Origin: Chrysogorgia sp. JL179-B06
Taxonomy: Eukaryota > Cnidaria > Anthozoa > Scleralcyonacea > Chrysogorgiidae
Direction of reading: 5' to 3'
Length of the DNA stretch: 64,000 bases
Assembly (NCBI GenBank): GCA_035772405.1
Contig: JAYKKM010000080.1
Coordinates: 496,001-560,000 of the forward strand
This document shows, piece after piece, positions 7,955-47,982 of the stretch. Below the pieces are notes generated by a model. It ran no database searches and was not told the origin of the DNA. It saw only the letters and a list, made by a program, of their open reading frames with translations. Within the stretch, counting starts at the first letter, position 1. The number at the start of each line of letters is the position of its first letter. A program made the translations under genes and the position numbers.

Positions 7955-8189
7955 ACAGCGAGTAATAAGTCGAATTAGCACTCGTTCTCGTTGTTGAGAC
8001 GATGTTTGAAGCGACAACTGCTCTAGCATTTTTTAAAGACGTTTTTTAACTCGATAAAAACGTTTGCGAAACTTTCTCTCTTTATTTCACAAACCTTCTG
8101 ACCACTGTGTGAAAAAATGTTTCTGTGACATTGGACGCTTCATGTGACCAATGTCTAAATTTAAAAAAGTGGGGTATCCGAGAACACCC
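7955..8189. other. Convergent intergenic gap between Bro-N nuclease and thymidine kinase
   Basis: This is 235 bases of AT-rich sequence between two converging genes. I see no convincing gene. It should hold the 3' ends and polyadenylation signals of both transcripts; an AATAAA on the minus strand is present (TTTATT near 8080), but its use is not shown. Confidence 0.4.
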
Positions 8190-8762
8190 TTAATTTTGTG
8201 TGGAAGGATGATGACGTCTGCACACTGCGCGATATTGCTCAGCACCACCAACGAACGATGGTCCTGGGTTGTATCTCCAACTGAATGGTGCTTCAACAGT
8301 TGTTCCGTAAGTGTCGCGACAAACGGCGCAATACGCTTTTAGAAACGTGATGTCGTCTGCCATTGGGAACAGTGTGTCGAGCTCACCAATTCTTTTTAAG
8401 CGCTCTGTCGCTATGAGACCACAAATAATGACGTGAATGCCAGCTTTAATGTATTCGTGAGTAATTGGGAGTAACCCAGAGTACCAATGACCTTCATCAA
8501 TGCCAATGACGTCATAGTCAGCTATCTCAGAAGAGCTTGGAAGGTTGGTGATTAACTTCGCAGGTAAACTGTCTGATCCAACAACAATGGTCTGGCGATG
8601 TGTGGAGAACGTGTGGTCAGTTCGCCTAGTGTCGCCTGCGTTGTTCATGTAGAGGACTTTGAGCCCTGATTTACTTAACGTGACTAACCTGCGAAGAGTC
8701 TCTGTCGTTTTTCCTGCAAACATGGGACCAATCACGATTTCTAGTCTACCAAGTTTCTTCAT
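8190..8762 (-). CDS. TK: Thymidine kinase, type II (190 aa)
   Basis: The ATG is at 8762-8760. The enzyme phosphorylates thymidine to dTMP with ATP. Walker A is GPMFAGKTT (residues 12-20). The Walker-B-like DEGHW holds D89 and catalytic E90. ICGLIATERLKRIGEL (about 113-128) matches the conserved GLD..F region, and the structural zinc ligands are C145, C148, C181 and H184. The lasso loop GGAEQYRAVC is present. Length is normal for the family. Its first 17 bases overlap the end of the upstream zinc-finger gene, so the two are probably co-expressed. Thymidine kinase is standard in large DNA viruses but not part of the usual Polinton core, so this is an accessory acquisition for dNTP supply. Confidence 0.95.
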   Translation of the reverse strand: MKKLGRLEIVIGPMFAGKTTETLRRLVTLSKSGLKVLYMNNAGDTRRTDHTFSTHRQTIVVGSDSLPAKLITNLPSSSEIADYDVIGIDEGHWYSGLLPITHEYIKAGIHVIICGLIATERLKRIGELDTLFPMADDITFLKAYCAVCRDTYGTTVEAPFSWRYNPGPSFVGGAEQYRAVCRRHHPSTQN

Positions 8763-9480
8763 GATTACTATACCTCCAGAGAAATGTTCTCCCCTCTCGC
8801 GGCAACTGTTGCTCGTTGTTGAATATCCGCTGGAGCTCTAAGTTTTTAAGATGAGTCTGCGAGCTATTGTGTCTTAAGCTATACAGTGGGTCGTTGGTGG
8901 CCACACCGCATGGGTGACAGGTGTACGCGCTTTCACCTCTCGCAAAGCGTCCGTGGGTGGACGAGAGTACGTGGTCCCTGATATCATCCGCACCCAGTAT
9001 CTTATTACACCCCACCTTGCAAACGTGAACGTCGCGGTTTGCGGCGAGCTCTAGCCACGCTTTGGCTTTGGTTTGGCATGGTTCCCACATAAGGGTCGCT
9101 AAGAACACTTGGAGGAAATTACCGAGTAATGTAGCGTTGGACTCACGAGGGTTGTTCAAGTAGACGCCACTCGCTAACATAAGGTACTTGAATGATGAGT
9201 AACACCACACAGGGACTATGTCAGCTAACGCACCAGCAAGCTCGTTGGCTCTGTCTTCTCGAAGATCGATCCAAGCGTCGAGAAGACACCTCGTATGGCG
9301 GATCTGAGAGCCAAGCCGTTTTGGTGGCCCTTCAGGGTCGGGGTCGAACATTGTGTATGTTGAGAAGTACTCGTTTAAGACGGTAGGTCCAGAGGCGTCT
9401 TGTAGGGTAGGCACACTGATAAAGGCTGTTCTCAACATGTTGGCAATATCTTCTTCGCTGATTTCTCGGGCTTGAGTCAT
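8746..9480 (-). CDS. Two-zinc-finger protein (244 aa), function unknown
   Basis: The ATG is at 9480-9478. The N-terminal 150 residues are helical-looking with no recognised fold. The C-terminal part has two fingers with a His-x5-His ending: C154, C158, H170, H176 and C188, C191, H204, H210. The second fits the U1/matrin-type C2H2 pattern (Cx2C-x12-Hx5H). It is the first gene of a two-gene minus-strand unit with thymidine kinase, with a 17-base overlap. Its promoter must lie in the repeat-bearing region 9481-9611. A nucleic-acid-binding regulator is plausible. Confidence 0.7.
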   Translation of the reverse strand: MTQAREISEEDIANMLRTAFISVPTLQDASGPTVLNEYFSTYTMFDPDPEGPPKRLGSQIRHTRCLLDAWIDLREDRANELAGALADIVPVWCYSSFKYLMLASGVYLNNPRESNATLLGNFLQVFLATLMWEPCQTKAKAWLELAANRDVHVCKVGCNKILGADDIRDHVLSSTHGRFARGESAYTCHPCGVATNDPLYSLRHNSSQTHLKNLELQRIFNNEQQLPREGRTFLWRYSNHEETW

Positions 9481-9611
9481 TATGTTATACTCTCAGAAAA
9501 AAATCCTAATTTTTAGCGCGTTTGGTCTGGAACTGTGAGATACCTGTGAGGTCAACTGTGAGACACCTGTGAGGTCATCTGTGAGTAAGATAACACGTGA
9601 TAGTGTATTAG
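9481..9611. promoter_or_regulatory. Divergent intergenic region with 23-bp direct repeats
   Basis: Between divergent genes at 9480 (minus) and 9612 (plus). Positions 9532-9587 hold two full copies and one partial copy of a 23-bp unit (actgtgagatacctgtgagg and a variant), each made of two CTGTGAG half-units. A TATA-like TATGTTATAC sits next to the minus-strand start. The repeats look like factor-binding sites for a shared promoter, or a replication or packaging signal. The function is inferred. Confidence 0.55.
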
Positions 9612-9941
9612 ATGGTTGAAGACTCACAGACGGCTGTCGACGCTAAGATCACAGCTGACGTGAAAAGTGTTAAGGTGAAGGACCCAAAGCGTGTCGCTGC
9701 TGGTAAAAAGTTGGCTGAGATATCGAAAGCTGCGAAAGAAAAAAAAATGCGTGAAATGATAGTCAGCGAAGAACAGGGTAGTGAGTGGAGCTATGGTTAC
9801 ATTGTCGGAACACTTGGTGTTATCATTGCTGGTGCTTCATTGTGGTACACAATTAGCAGTGAAAAAGTGAGTGCTACACCAGCTAGTGTGTCAGAGAACC
9901 ACAAAACTCGTCGTCCGGCGTTAGACACATTTGATTCTTGA
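9612..9941 (+). CDS. Single-pass membrane protein (109 aa)
   Basis: The ATG is at 9612, the first gene of the right plus-strand block. Residues 1-58 are charged and Lys-rich (VKDPKRVAAGKKLAEISKAA). Residues 61-80 are a hydrophobic transmembrane helix (GYIVGTLGVIIAGASLWYTI), and the tail is polar with a basic KTRRP patch. I have an impression of similar Lys-rich proteins in cnidarian Polintons but cannot name a function. A virion-membrane or assembly role is inferred from the run of three small membrane proteins here. Confidence 0.65.
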   Translation: MVEDSQTAVDAKITADVKSVKVKDPKRVAAGKKLAEISKAAKEKKMREMIVSEEQGSEWSYGYIVGTLGVIIAGASLWYTISSEKVSATPASVSENHKTRRPALDTFDS

Positions 9942-9964
9942 ACAAAACACACGACAATGTATAT

Positions 9965-10201
9965 ATGACTGCGATCGATCGAAAAGAACTTATGAACGAA
10001 TTGTACGATGCGCTACTTGTTACGACTGGTGCTGTGGTAGTGAGTATGATTTCTAAAAGGGCTTTGGGGGAACCATTGGGAACACCGGAGACTGTGAAGG
10101 GCACAGTGAAACTTGCTGCAGCTGTTGGCGCAGGAACGTTGTTAGTAAAATGGATGCAATCGAAAAAGTGGATACCGACAGATCCATTCAAATCAACGTA
10201 A
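9965..10201 (+). CDS. Small membrane protein with two hydrophobic helices (78 aa)
   Basis: The ATG is at 9965 (MTAIDRKELMNELYDALL). An upstream TTG is in frame but not a eukaryotic start. Hydrophobic segments are at about residues 17-30 and 47-64, separated by a Gly/Pro-containing loop, with a C-terminal basic/aromatic stretch KWMQSKKWIP. It lies 23 bases after the previous gene and 4 bases before the next. No family is recognised. Confidence 0.6.
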   Translation: MTAIDRKELMNELYDALLVTTGAVVVSMISKRALGEPLGTPETVKGTVKLAAAVGAGTLLVKWMQSKKWIPTDPFKST

Positions 10202-10205
10202 GTTA

Positions 10206-10625
10206 ATGGCGAGTGTTGTGGCTGGAGGGATATTTAATGCAGTGGCTTTTGCAGGCGCTGGCTTTATGTTTTCGAAGTTTAATCACTCAGGCTATGAAGC
10301 TGAGATGAAAAGACACAACCATGCGTTGGAACAGCTGGCCAGCGCGAAAGAAGTGTGGTATGAGAATGAGGTCGCTAAGAAAGATAAGATCCAGCGTTTG
10401 CGACAACGGCTCTCTGATGCTAATGCTGACATCAATGACACAAACCATGCGTTGGAAGAACTTAGAAGCGTAATGACCATACAGTACAGCGGACGAGTGT
10501 TCACTGACCTCCCGAAGATTGCGGATTACTACCAACCGAGTGCGGAAATGAAGGAATACCAATTGTTGTTTGTTAGCACGCTAGGTTTGGGTAGTGGAAT
10601 AGCGGTGTGGGTGCTAACTCGATAA
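10206..10625 (+). CDS. Membrane protein with central coiled coil (139 aa)
   Basis: The ATG is at 10206. An N-terminal hydrophobic helix (about 1-23, AGGIFNAVAFAGAGFMF) is followed by a long charged heptad-like region (about 28-95) and a C-terminal hydrophobic helix (about 118-138) ending VWVLTR. The helix-coil-helix layout suggests a protein bridging or shaping a membrane, or dimerising at one. It is third of three consecutive small membrane proteins upstream of the VLTF3-like gene and polymerase. No homologue is recognised. Confidence 0.65.
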   Translation: MASVVAGGIFNAVAFAGAGFMFSKFNHSGYEAEMKRHNHALEQLASAKEVWYENEVAKKDKIQRLRQRLSDANADINDTNHALEELRSVMTIQYSGRVFTDLPKIADYYQPSAEMKEYQLLFVSTLGLGSGIAVWVLTR

Positions 10626-10649
10626 AAAAATGTTGGAGTAGTATAAGCG

Positions 10650-11213
10650 ATGGACAAACTTATGAGGCAGATGAGTTATGGTTTGACAATTGACGAAATC
10701 GCGAGTGAGACGCAAATTAAGTGTGGAGACACCTTCAGAATTTACTACTGCTCGGATTGCGACGTTGTGAAACATCTAAGTGACTGCGGTGGGTACGCGT
10801 GTCCAAAGTGTGGCGACATCGAATGGGGTTACACTCAGAGTTACAGCGACATGAGACTCACGCGACTAAAAAGCGTTCACAAACGGTCTTGGTGGATGGG
10901 AAGGAGACTACGGAATGTTGTGAAGGGTGAGCACCTTGAGTTGATAAAAGAGGACTTCCTGAAAGTTGTCAATGTGTTGCACTCATGCGATTTGATAAAG
11001 GGTAGAAATGTCAGCAGATATGGATACTACATTATTAGGTTGTGTCATAGAAGACAACTCGAGACACTCAAGAAGGTGTTAGACCTCAAAGACGGGAAGG
11101 TGAAAGACTTGTTCGACGACAATTTGTTTGGGGTGGTGTACCCAAAGCTGGGATGGTGTGAGAGTGGCGATATTTATTACAATGAGTGGGCTAAGAAAAA
11201 AAGTGTAGTGTAA
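10650..11213 (+). CDS. Zinc-ribbon protein resembling poxvirus-type late transcription factor VLTF3 (187 aa)
   Basis: The ATG is at 10650. A zinc ribbon uses C34, C37, C51 and C54 (YYCSDC and YACPKCGDIEWG). After it come KSVHKRSWWMGRRLRNVVKG, resembling the conserved kR..HF...L..f region of VLTF3-like proteins, and GRNVSRYGYYIIRLCHRRQL, resembling their C-terminal RN..Y.Y.l.kl region. The length suits a small family member. If right, it is a late-gene transcription factor. The match is by motif order only; a generic zinc-ribbon DNA-binding protein is the alternative. It ends 10 bases before the polymerase start. Confidence 0.55.
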   Translation: MDKLMRQMSYGLTIDEIASETQIKCGDTFRIYYCSDCDVVKHLSDCGGYACPKCGDIEWGYTQSYSDMRLTRLKSVHKRSWWMGRRLRNVVKGEHLELIKEDFLKVVNVLHSCDLIKGRNVSRYGYYIIRLCHRRQLETLKKVLDLKDGKVKDLFDDNLFGVVYPKLGWCESGDIYYNEWAKKKSVV

Positions 11214-11223
11214 GTATAAGCCA

Positions 11224-14200
11224 ATGAGTCGGACTGTGAAAAACCCGCTGAAAAAAAGACGGGCGCATAAGACGAGTGCAGCCGTTGTCAATTCACTAAC
11301 AGATGAAGCGACCAACGTTCACGGCTTCTTTAGAGACCAAGAAACACAACCTGCATTCGAAGACCTCACACCGTCAACACATTTGTTGGATCGAGCACTG
11401 AGAGGGTTCACAAGGTCCTATGGAGTCGAAGTAATTGACGACAGAGACATCAATCAGGTAAGTGGTAGTAGAAGTGCTGTCACTAACCTTTTGAGACGTG
11501 AGCTGGGTGAGACCAACGGAATGAAAGTGGTGGAGACAGTCAAGGTCACTTTTGAGAAAGTTTTAGAACTCGATAAGACCACATACAAAACTGCCTACTT
11601 TAACAGCGAAACGTTCGTCGTCATTAATGACCACGACATCGAGGGTGTTGCCAATCGCGGGTCGGAGCAGATTTTGACGCGGATAGATGGGTGGTTATCT
11701 GAGGGGTCTGGATGGACTATCGACAAAATAGATGCACACTACGTCAACGTCGCTATTTACAGACCTCTGCATGGGAGTAGCTACATTGTGTTGCCAAAGG
11801 AGCTGCGCAACAGTATGAAGGGTCTGATAAATGTAAATAACGATGATGACAACGAGTGCTTTAGATGGTGCCACCTTGCACATAAGTTTCCTGTTGGAAA
11901 ACACTCCGATAGAACGTCGAAGTACGCTAGGCATGTCAGTGAGCTGAATTATGACGGAATCGACTTCCCAGTCGCACTCAAAGATTACAACAAGATCGAA
12001 AAGGCTAACGAAATTAGCATAAATGTTTTTGGGTATGAAAATAAGCAGCCATTCCCTGTGTACGTTTCTAAGGAAGCGTATCCTGACCATATGGACCTAT
12101 TGTTGATAACTAATGACGTGGGCAACAAGCATTATGTGTACATTCGCGATTTTAACAAATTCATGTACCGTCAGACAGAGCACAAGGCGAGAAAGCACTT
12201 TTGCAGGTATTGCCTGCAGTGTTTTAGTCGCGAGGACGTGCTTGAACGCCATGTGGAAGTATGTTTGGTCATCAATGGGAAGCAAGCTATTAAAATGCCG
12301 CAAAAAGGTGCGAAAGTGAAATATGAGAATTTTAGCAGACAATTAAATGTGCCATTTGTGGTGTACGCAGACTTCGAGGCTATCACACAGAAGGTGCACA
12401 CAACGACACCATCAAGCGAGCGTAGCTACACAAACGCTTACCAGAGGCACGTTGACTGTGGTTATGGGTATAAATTAGTTTGTTGCTATGACGATGAGTA
12501 CAGTAAGCCAGTAAAAGTGTATCGCGGTGAAAACGCAGTCAACAAGTTCATTGGGGAGATGCTAGAAATTGTCGAATATTGTAAAGAGACATCTGAGAGC
12601 CACTTTAACAAAGAAATGGTGTTGACTGATGACGATAAGAAGAACTTCGACGAGGCTAAAAGTTGTCATATTTGTAGTGTCGAGTACACTGGCGCTGACG
12701 TTAGAGTGAGAGACCACTGTCACGTGTCAGGTGAGTACAGAGGGTCTGCGCATCGTGAATGTAATGTGAACTTTAAGTTGACTGACAAAATCCCTGTGAT
12801 CTTTCATAACTTGCGCGGCTACGATAGCCATTTCATTATGCAGGAGATTGGCAAGTTTGGTCAAGACATAAATGTGATACCGAACAACATGGAGAAGTAT
12901 ATGGCGTTCATGCTTGGAAAAAACTTAGTATTTTTGGACAGCTTTCAGTTTATGAGTAGCGGTCTAGACAACTTGGTGAGGAACCTACCAAGGGACGCTT
13001 TCAAATACACGTCAGAAGTGTTTCACGACGATGGGTTGGCACTTATGACAAGAAAGGGGGTCTATCCCTACGATTATATGGACTCCTTTGATAAATTCGA
13101 CGAATGCGAGCTACCCTCCAAAAAGGACTTCTACAACATTCTGAATGACGAAGATATTACGGAAGAAATGCATGAGCGTGCTTGCGATGTGTGGGACTAC
13201 TTCGACGTTGAAAACATGGGTGGGTATCACGACCTGTATTTGAAAAGCGATGTGCTCTTGCTCGCTGATGTTTTTGAGAACTTTAGAAAGACATGTCATC
13301 GTGAGTATAAACTAGACCCTTGTCATTATTTCACATCGCCTGGGTTGGCTTGGGATGCCATGCTGAAGATGACTGGAGTGAAGCTTGAGTTATTGTCCGA
13401 CATCGACATGTTCCAGTTCGTAGAACTAGGTATGCGTGGTGGTGTGAGCTACATATGCAACAGACATGGCGTGGCGAATAATAAGTACATGAAGGGGTAT
13501 GATAAAGCGCAAGAGTCAAAGTATTTGATGTACCTTGATGCCAACAATTTGTACGGATGGGCAATGAGTCGAAGTCTACCTACGGGTGGCTTCAAGTGGT
13601 TGACTGAGAAAGAAATAAAAAAGGTTAATCTATGCGACTATCACAACAATAGTAAAAAGGGGTTGCTGCTCGAAGTCGACTTGGAGTATCCAGACCACTT
13701 GCATGACCTACACAACGATTACCCGTTGGCTCCCGAGAAGATGGAGATAACTGTTGACATGTTGTCGGAGCACTGCACGAAAATCAAAAATAAGTTTAAC
13801 GTGAGTGTTGGTGGTGTAAAGAAGCTGGTGACTAACTTGATGAACAAAAAAAAGTATGTGTGTCACTACGGAAATCTGCAGTTGTACATGGATCTTGGAT
13901 TAAAAATCAATAAGATTCACAGGGTCCTACAGTTTGACCAGTCCAAGTGGCTAGGCAAGTACATCGACTTTAACACAATCAAAAGAACTACGGCTAAGAA
14001 CGCTTTCGAGAAGGATTTCTTCAAGTTGATGAACAACAGTGTGTTCGGAAAAACGATGGAAAACTTGAGGAAGCGTGTGGACGTAAGATTAGTGACCACT
14101 GCGGAGAAATTTAAAAAGCTTGTCTCGAAGCCAACGTTTGTGTCTTGCAAAATATTTAGCGAGAACTTAGTCGCTGTCCACAAAGTTAAAGAAACGCTGA

Positions 14201-14817
14201 CACTAAATAGACCCGCATATGTGGGTATGTGCATACTAGACTTGAGTAAAACGCTGATGTACAATTTTCACTACAATTATATTATGAAAAAGTACTCTAG
14301 CGACACCTGCAGATTGCACTTCACCGACACTGACAGTCTGTTGTACTCGATCAAAACTGACGACGTTTATTCCGACTTTATGATGGAGTGCGAAAAGTTT
14401 GATAATAGCGACTACCCTGCAGACAGCCCATTCTTTTTTAGAGAGAATAAGAAAGTTATTGGGAAGATGAAGGACGAGTGCGCTGGAACGCCAATTGTCG
14501 AGTTCGTCGGGTTGCGCAGTAAAATGTACAGCTATTTGAAAGAGGGTGGAGGTGGCGGGAAAACCGCTAAAGGTATTAGAAAAAATATAATTAAAAAGGT
14601 AATCAGACACGAAGATTACAAAAGCGTGTTACTCGATGAGGAACAGTTGCGACACACAATGAAGACCATTAGAAGTGACAAGCATCAGCTCCGTAGTTGC
14701 GAAATTAATAAAGTATCGCTATCCTGTTTTGATGATAAACGACACATTTTAGAAAATGGTATTGACTCCTACGCGTATGGTCACAAAAACATTGGAGTGA
14801 GAGGCGACAAACGCTGA
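11224..14817 (+). CDS. pPolB: Protein-primed type B DNA polymerase (1197 aa) with inserted Endo VII-like zinc motif
   Basis: The ATG is at 11224. A long N-terminal region (1-375) of unclear fold carries a C2HC finger (C327, C330, H342, C346). Exonuclease motifs are Exo I VYADFEA (D383, E385), Exo II HNLRGYDSHF (D534) and Exo III YLKSDVLLL (D676). Polymerase motifs are A YLDANNLYGWAM (D772), B KLMNNSVFGKTMEN (K934, N938, G942) and C FTDTDSL (D1035, D1037). All catalytic residues are present. Between Exo I and Exo II lies a treble-clef, HNH/Endo VII-like motif (C481, C484, then RDHCHVSGEYRGSAHRECN). It replicates the element from protein-primed ends and is the terminal gene of the plus block. 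Confidence 0.95.
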   Translation: MSRTVKNPLKKRRAHKTSAAVVNSLTDEATNVHGFFRDQETQPAFEDLTPSTHLLDRALRGFTRSYGVEVIDDRDINQVSGSRSAVTNLLRRELGETNGMKVVETVKVTFEKVLELDKTTYKTAYFNSETFVVINDHDIEGVANRGSEQILTRIDGWLSEGSGWTIDKIDAHYVNVAIYRPLHGSSYIVLPKELRNSMKGLINVNNDDDNECFRWCHLAHKFPVGKHSDRTSKYARHVSELNYDGIDFPVALKDYNKIEKANEISINVFGYENKQPFPVYVSKEAYPDHMDLLLITNDVGNKHYVYIRDFNKFMYRQTEHKARKHFCRYCLQCFSREDVLERHVEVCLVINGKQAIKMPQKGAKVKYENFSRQLNVPFVVYADFEAITQKVHTTTPSSERSYTNAYQRHVDCGYGYKLVCCYDDEYSKPVKVYRGENAVNKFIGEMLEIVEYCKETSESHFNKEMVLTDDDKKNFDEAKSCHICSVEYTGADVRVRDHCHVSGEYRGSAHRECNVNFKLTDKIPVIFHNLRGYDSHFIMQEIGKFGQDINVIPNNMEKYMAFMLGKNLVFLDSFQFMSSGLDNLVRNLPRDAFKYTSEVFHDDGLALMTRKGVYPYDYMDSFDKFDECELPSKKDFYNILNDEDITEEMHERACDVWDYFDVENMGGYHDLYLKSDVLLLADVFENFRKTCHREYKLDPCHYFTSPGLAWDAMLKMTGVKLELLSDIDMFQFVELGMRGGVSYICNRHGVANNKYMKGYDKAQESKYLMYLDANNLYGWAMSRSLPTGGFKWLTEKEIKKVNLCDYHNNSKKGLLLEVDLEYPDHLHDLHNDYPLAPEKMEITVDMLSEHCTKIKNKFNVSVGGVKKLVTNLMNKKKYVCHYGNLQLYMDLGLKINKIHRVLQFDQSKWLGKYIDFNTIKRTTAKNAFEKDFFKLMNNSVFGKTMENLRKRVDVRLVTTAEKFKKLVSKPTFVSCKIFSENLVAVHKVKETLTLNRPAYVGMCILDLSKTLMYNFHYNYIMKKYSSDTCRLHFTDTDSLLYSIKTDDVYSDFMMECEKFDNSDYPADSPFFFRENKKVIGKMKDECAGTPIVEFVGLRSKMYSYLKEGGGGGKTAKGIRKNIIKKVIRHEDYKSVLLDEEQLRHTMKTIRSDKHQLRSCEINKVSLSCFDDKRHILENGIDSYAYGHKNIGVRGDKR

Positions 14818-15398
14818 AAATAGTGAACAAACGGACTAATCTATTATTAACAGGTGGCAATAATCTAATTTGCATAACAGGTGGCAATTTTATCACGCGT
14901 GAGACACTTTTACGATACATAAATTTGTGAAAATATTGAAACGACACTTTCTATTTTTTAAATGTGATTTGACAAATTTGTGAAAATGTGATTTGACAAA
15001 TTTGTGAAAATATTGAAACGGCGCTTTCTATTTTTTAAATGTGGTTTGACAAATTTGTGAAAATGTTGAAACGACTATTTTTTAAATGCGATTCGACAAA
15101 TTTGTGAAAATGTTGAAACGACTATTTTTTAAAATATGGCTAAAGTAGCGTAAAGTTTAGCGAAAGTTGTGATTTTTTTAATATTTGGCATCAACTGAGT
15201 AGAAAACGTGGGAGGGGTGTTTAGATTGACTAACGATTACCATAATAGCATAGAGACTGGCGCTGTGAGCTCACCAACGTCGATTATAAAACGTGAGTAC
15301 CAAAACATTGTCGAGTTGTGGCTCGACACAAATTTGGTGATGTTTTGGTGTTTATATCACGGTTGGCGTTGACTGGGCTCGCAGCCCCACCATCTATA
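14818..15398. repeat. AT-rich right flank of the element with ACAAATTTGT repeats and a hairpin
   Basis: From 14,920 to about 15,130 a unit of roughly 47-60 bases recurs (gacaaatttgtgaaaat, attgaaacga, ctattttttaaatg). It contains the 10-bp palindrome ACAAATTTGT at 14972, 14996, 15049 and 15096. At 15,299-15,347 there is a stem-loop: ACCAAAACAT pairs with ATGTTTTGGT and encloses GTCGAG...CTCGAC. The element's right end is probably in this stretch. No gene is seen. Confidence 0.6.
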
Positions 15399-47650
<32,252 letters not shown>

Positions 47651-47910
47651 TCTTGACTTGGTTTAAGTGTTCAGCGAACATTACCGACATACAGCAAGCG
47701 ACACCAAGCCGTACAATTTCATGCCGAGTGGAGCCTTTCCAGCTAGAATGCTCGAGTAGTTCGAGCGTCGAGTTTCCCACGAGCGAAGAACGCGCGCGCG
47801 CGAGCGCTGTGAACGGAATATACAATAGTAATGCGAACTCTTTCCGACGTACAACCGACTGTTGCAGCACTGATGGTCTTTTTAGGCGGGCTACTTGGTG
47901 ACTTTGTGTG
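47651..47910. promoter_or_regulatory. Bidirectional promoter between PHF21A and NUP50
   Basis: 260 bases separate the two divergent start codons. The core (about 47,755-47,815) is CpG-rich for this AT-rich DNA (gaacgcgcgcgcgcgagcgc, gagcgtcgagtttcccacga). No TATA box stands out. Both 5' UTRs must lie here or upstream exons are missing. The promoter role is inferred from geometry and composition. Confidence 0.7.
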
Positions 47911-47982
47911 ATGGCTAAACGTGGTGCACCTGTTCAGTTAACAGATAGAAATTGGCAAGAAGAGGACGAAGAGCCAGATGAG
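47911..47982 (+). CDS. NUP50: NUP50 exon 1
   Basis: 72 bases, 24 codons, MAKRGAPVQLTDRNWQEEDE then EPDE, donor GAG|GTTATT. It matches the importin-alpha-binding N-terminus (MAKR..., LTDRNW). Phase 0. Confidence 0.92.

Larger units (their letters stand above)
1..15130. mobile_element. Endogenous Polinton/Maverick (adintovirus-like) element, right-hand part
   Basis: About 18 compact, mostly intronless genes lie in four alternating-strand blocks with gaps of a few bases or short overlaps, quite unlike the intron-rich DNA to the right. Protein-primed DNA polymerase B, a retroviral-type integrase with a chromodomain, a capsid-like fragment and a thymidine kinase define a Polinton/adintovirus-type element. 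The left part is outside the window. No packaging ATPase or adenovirus-type protease is seen. The right boundary is uncertain: short direct repeats run to about 15,130 and I see no clear terminal inverted repeat or target duplication. Most reading frames are intact, so the insertion looks recent, but the integrase has a frameshift. Confidence 0.9.
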
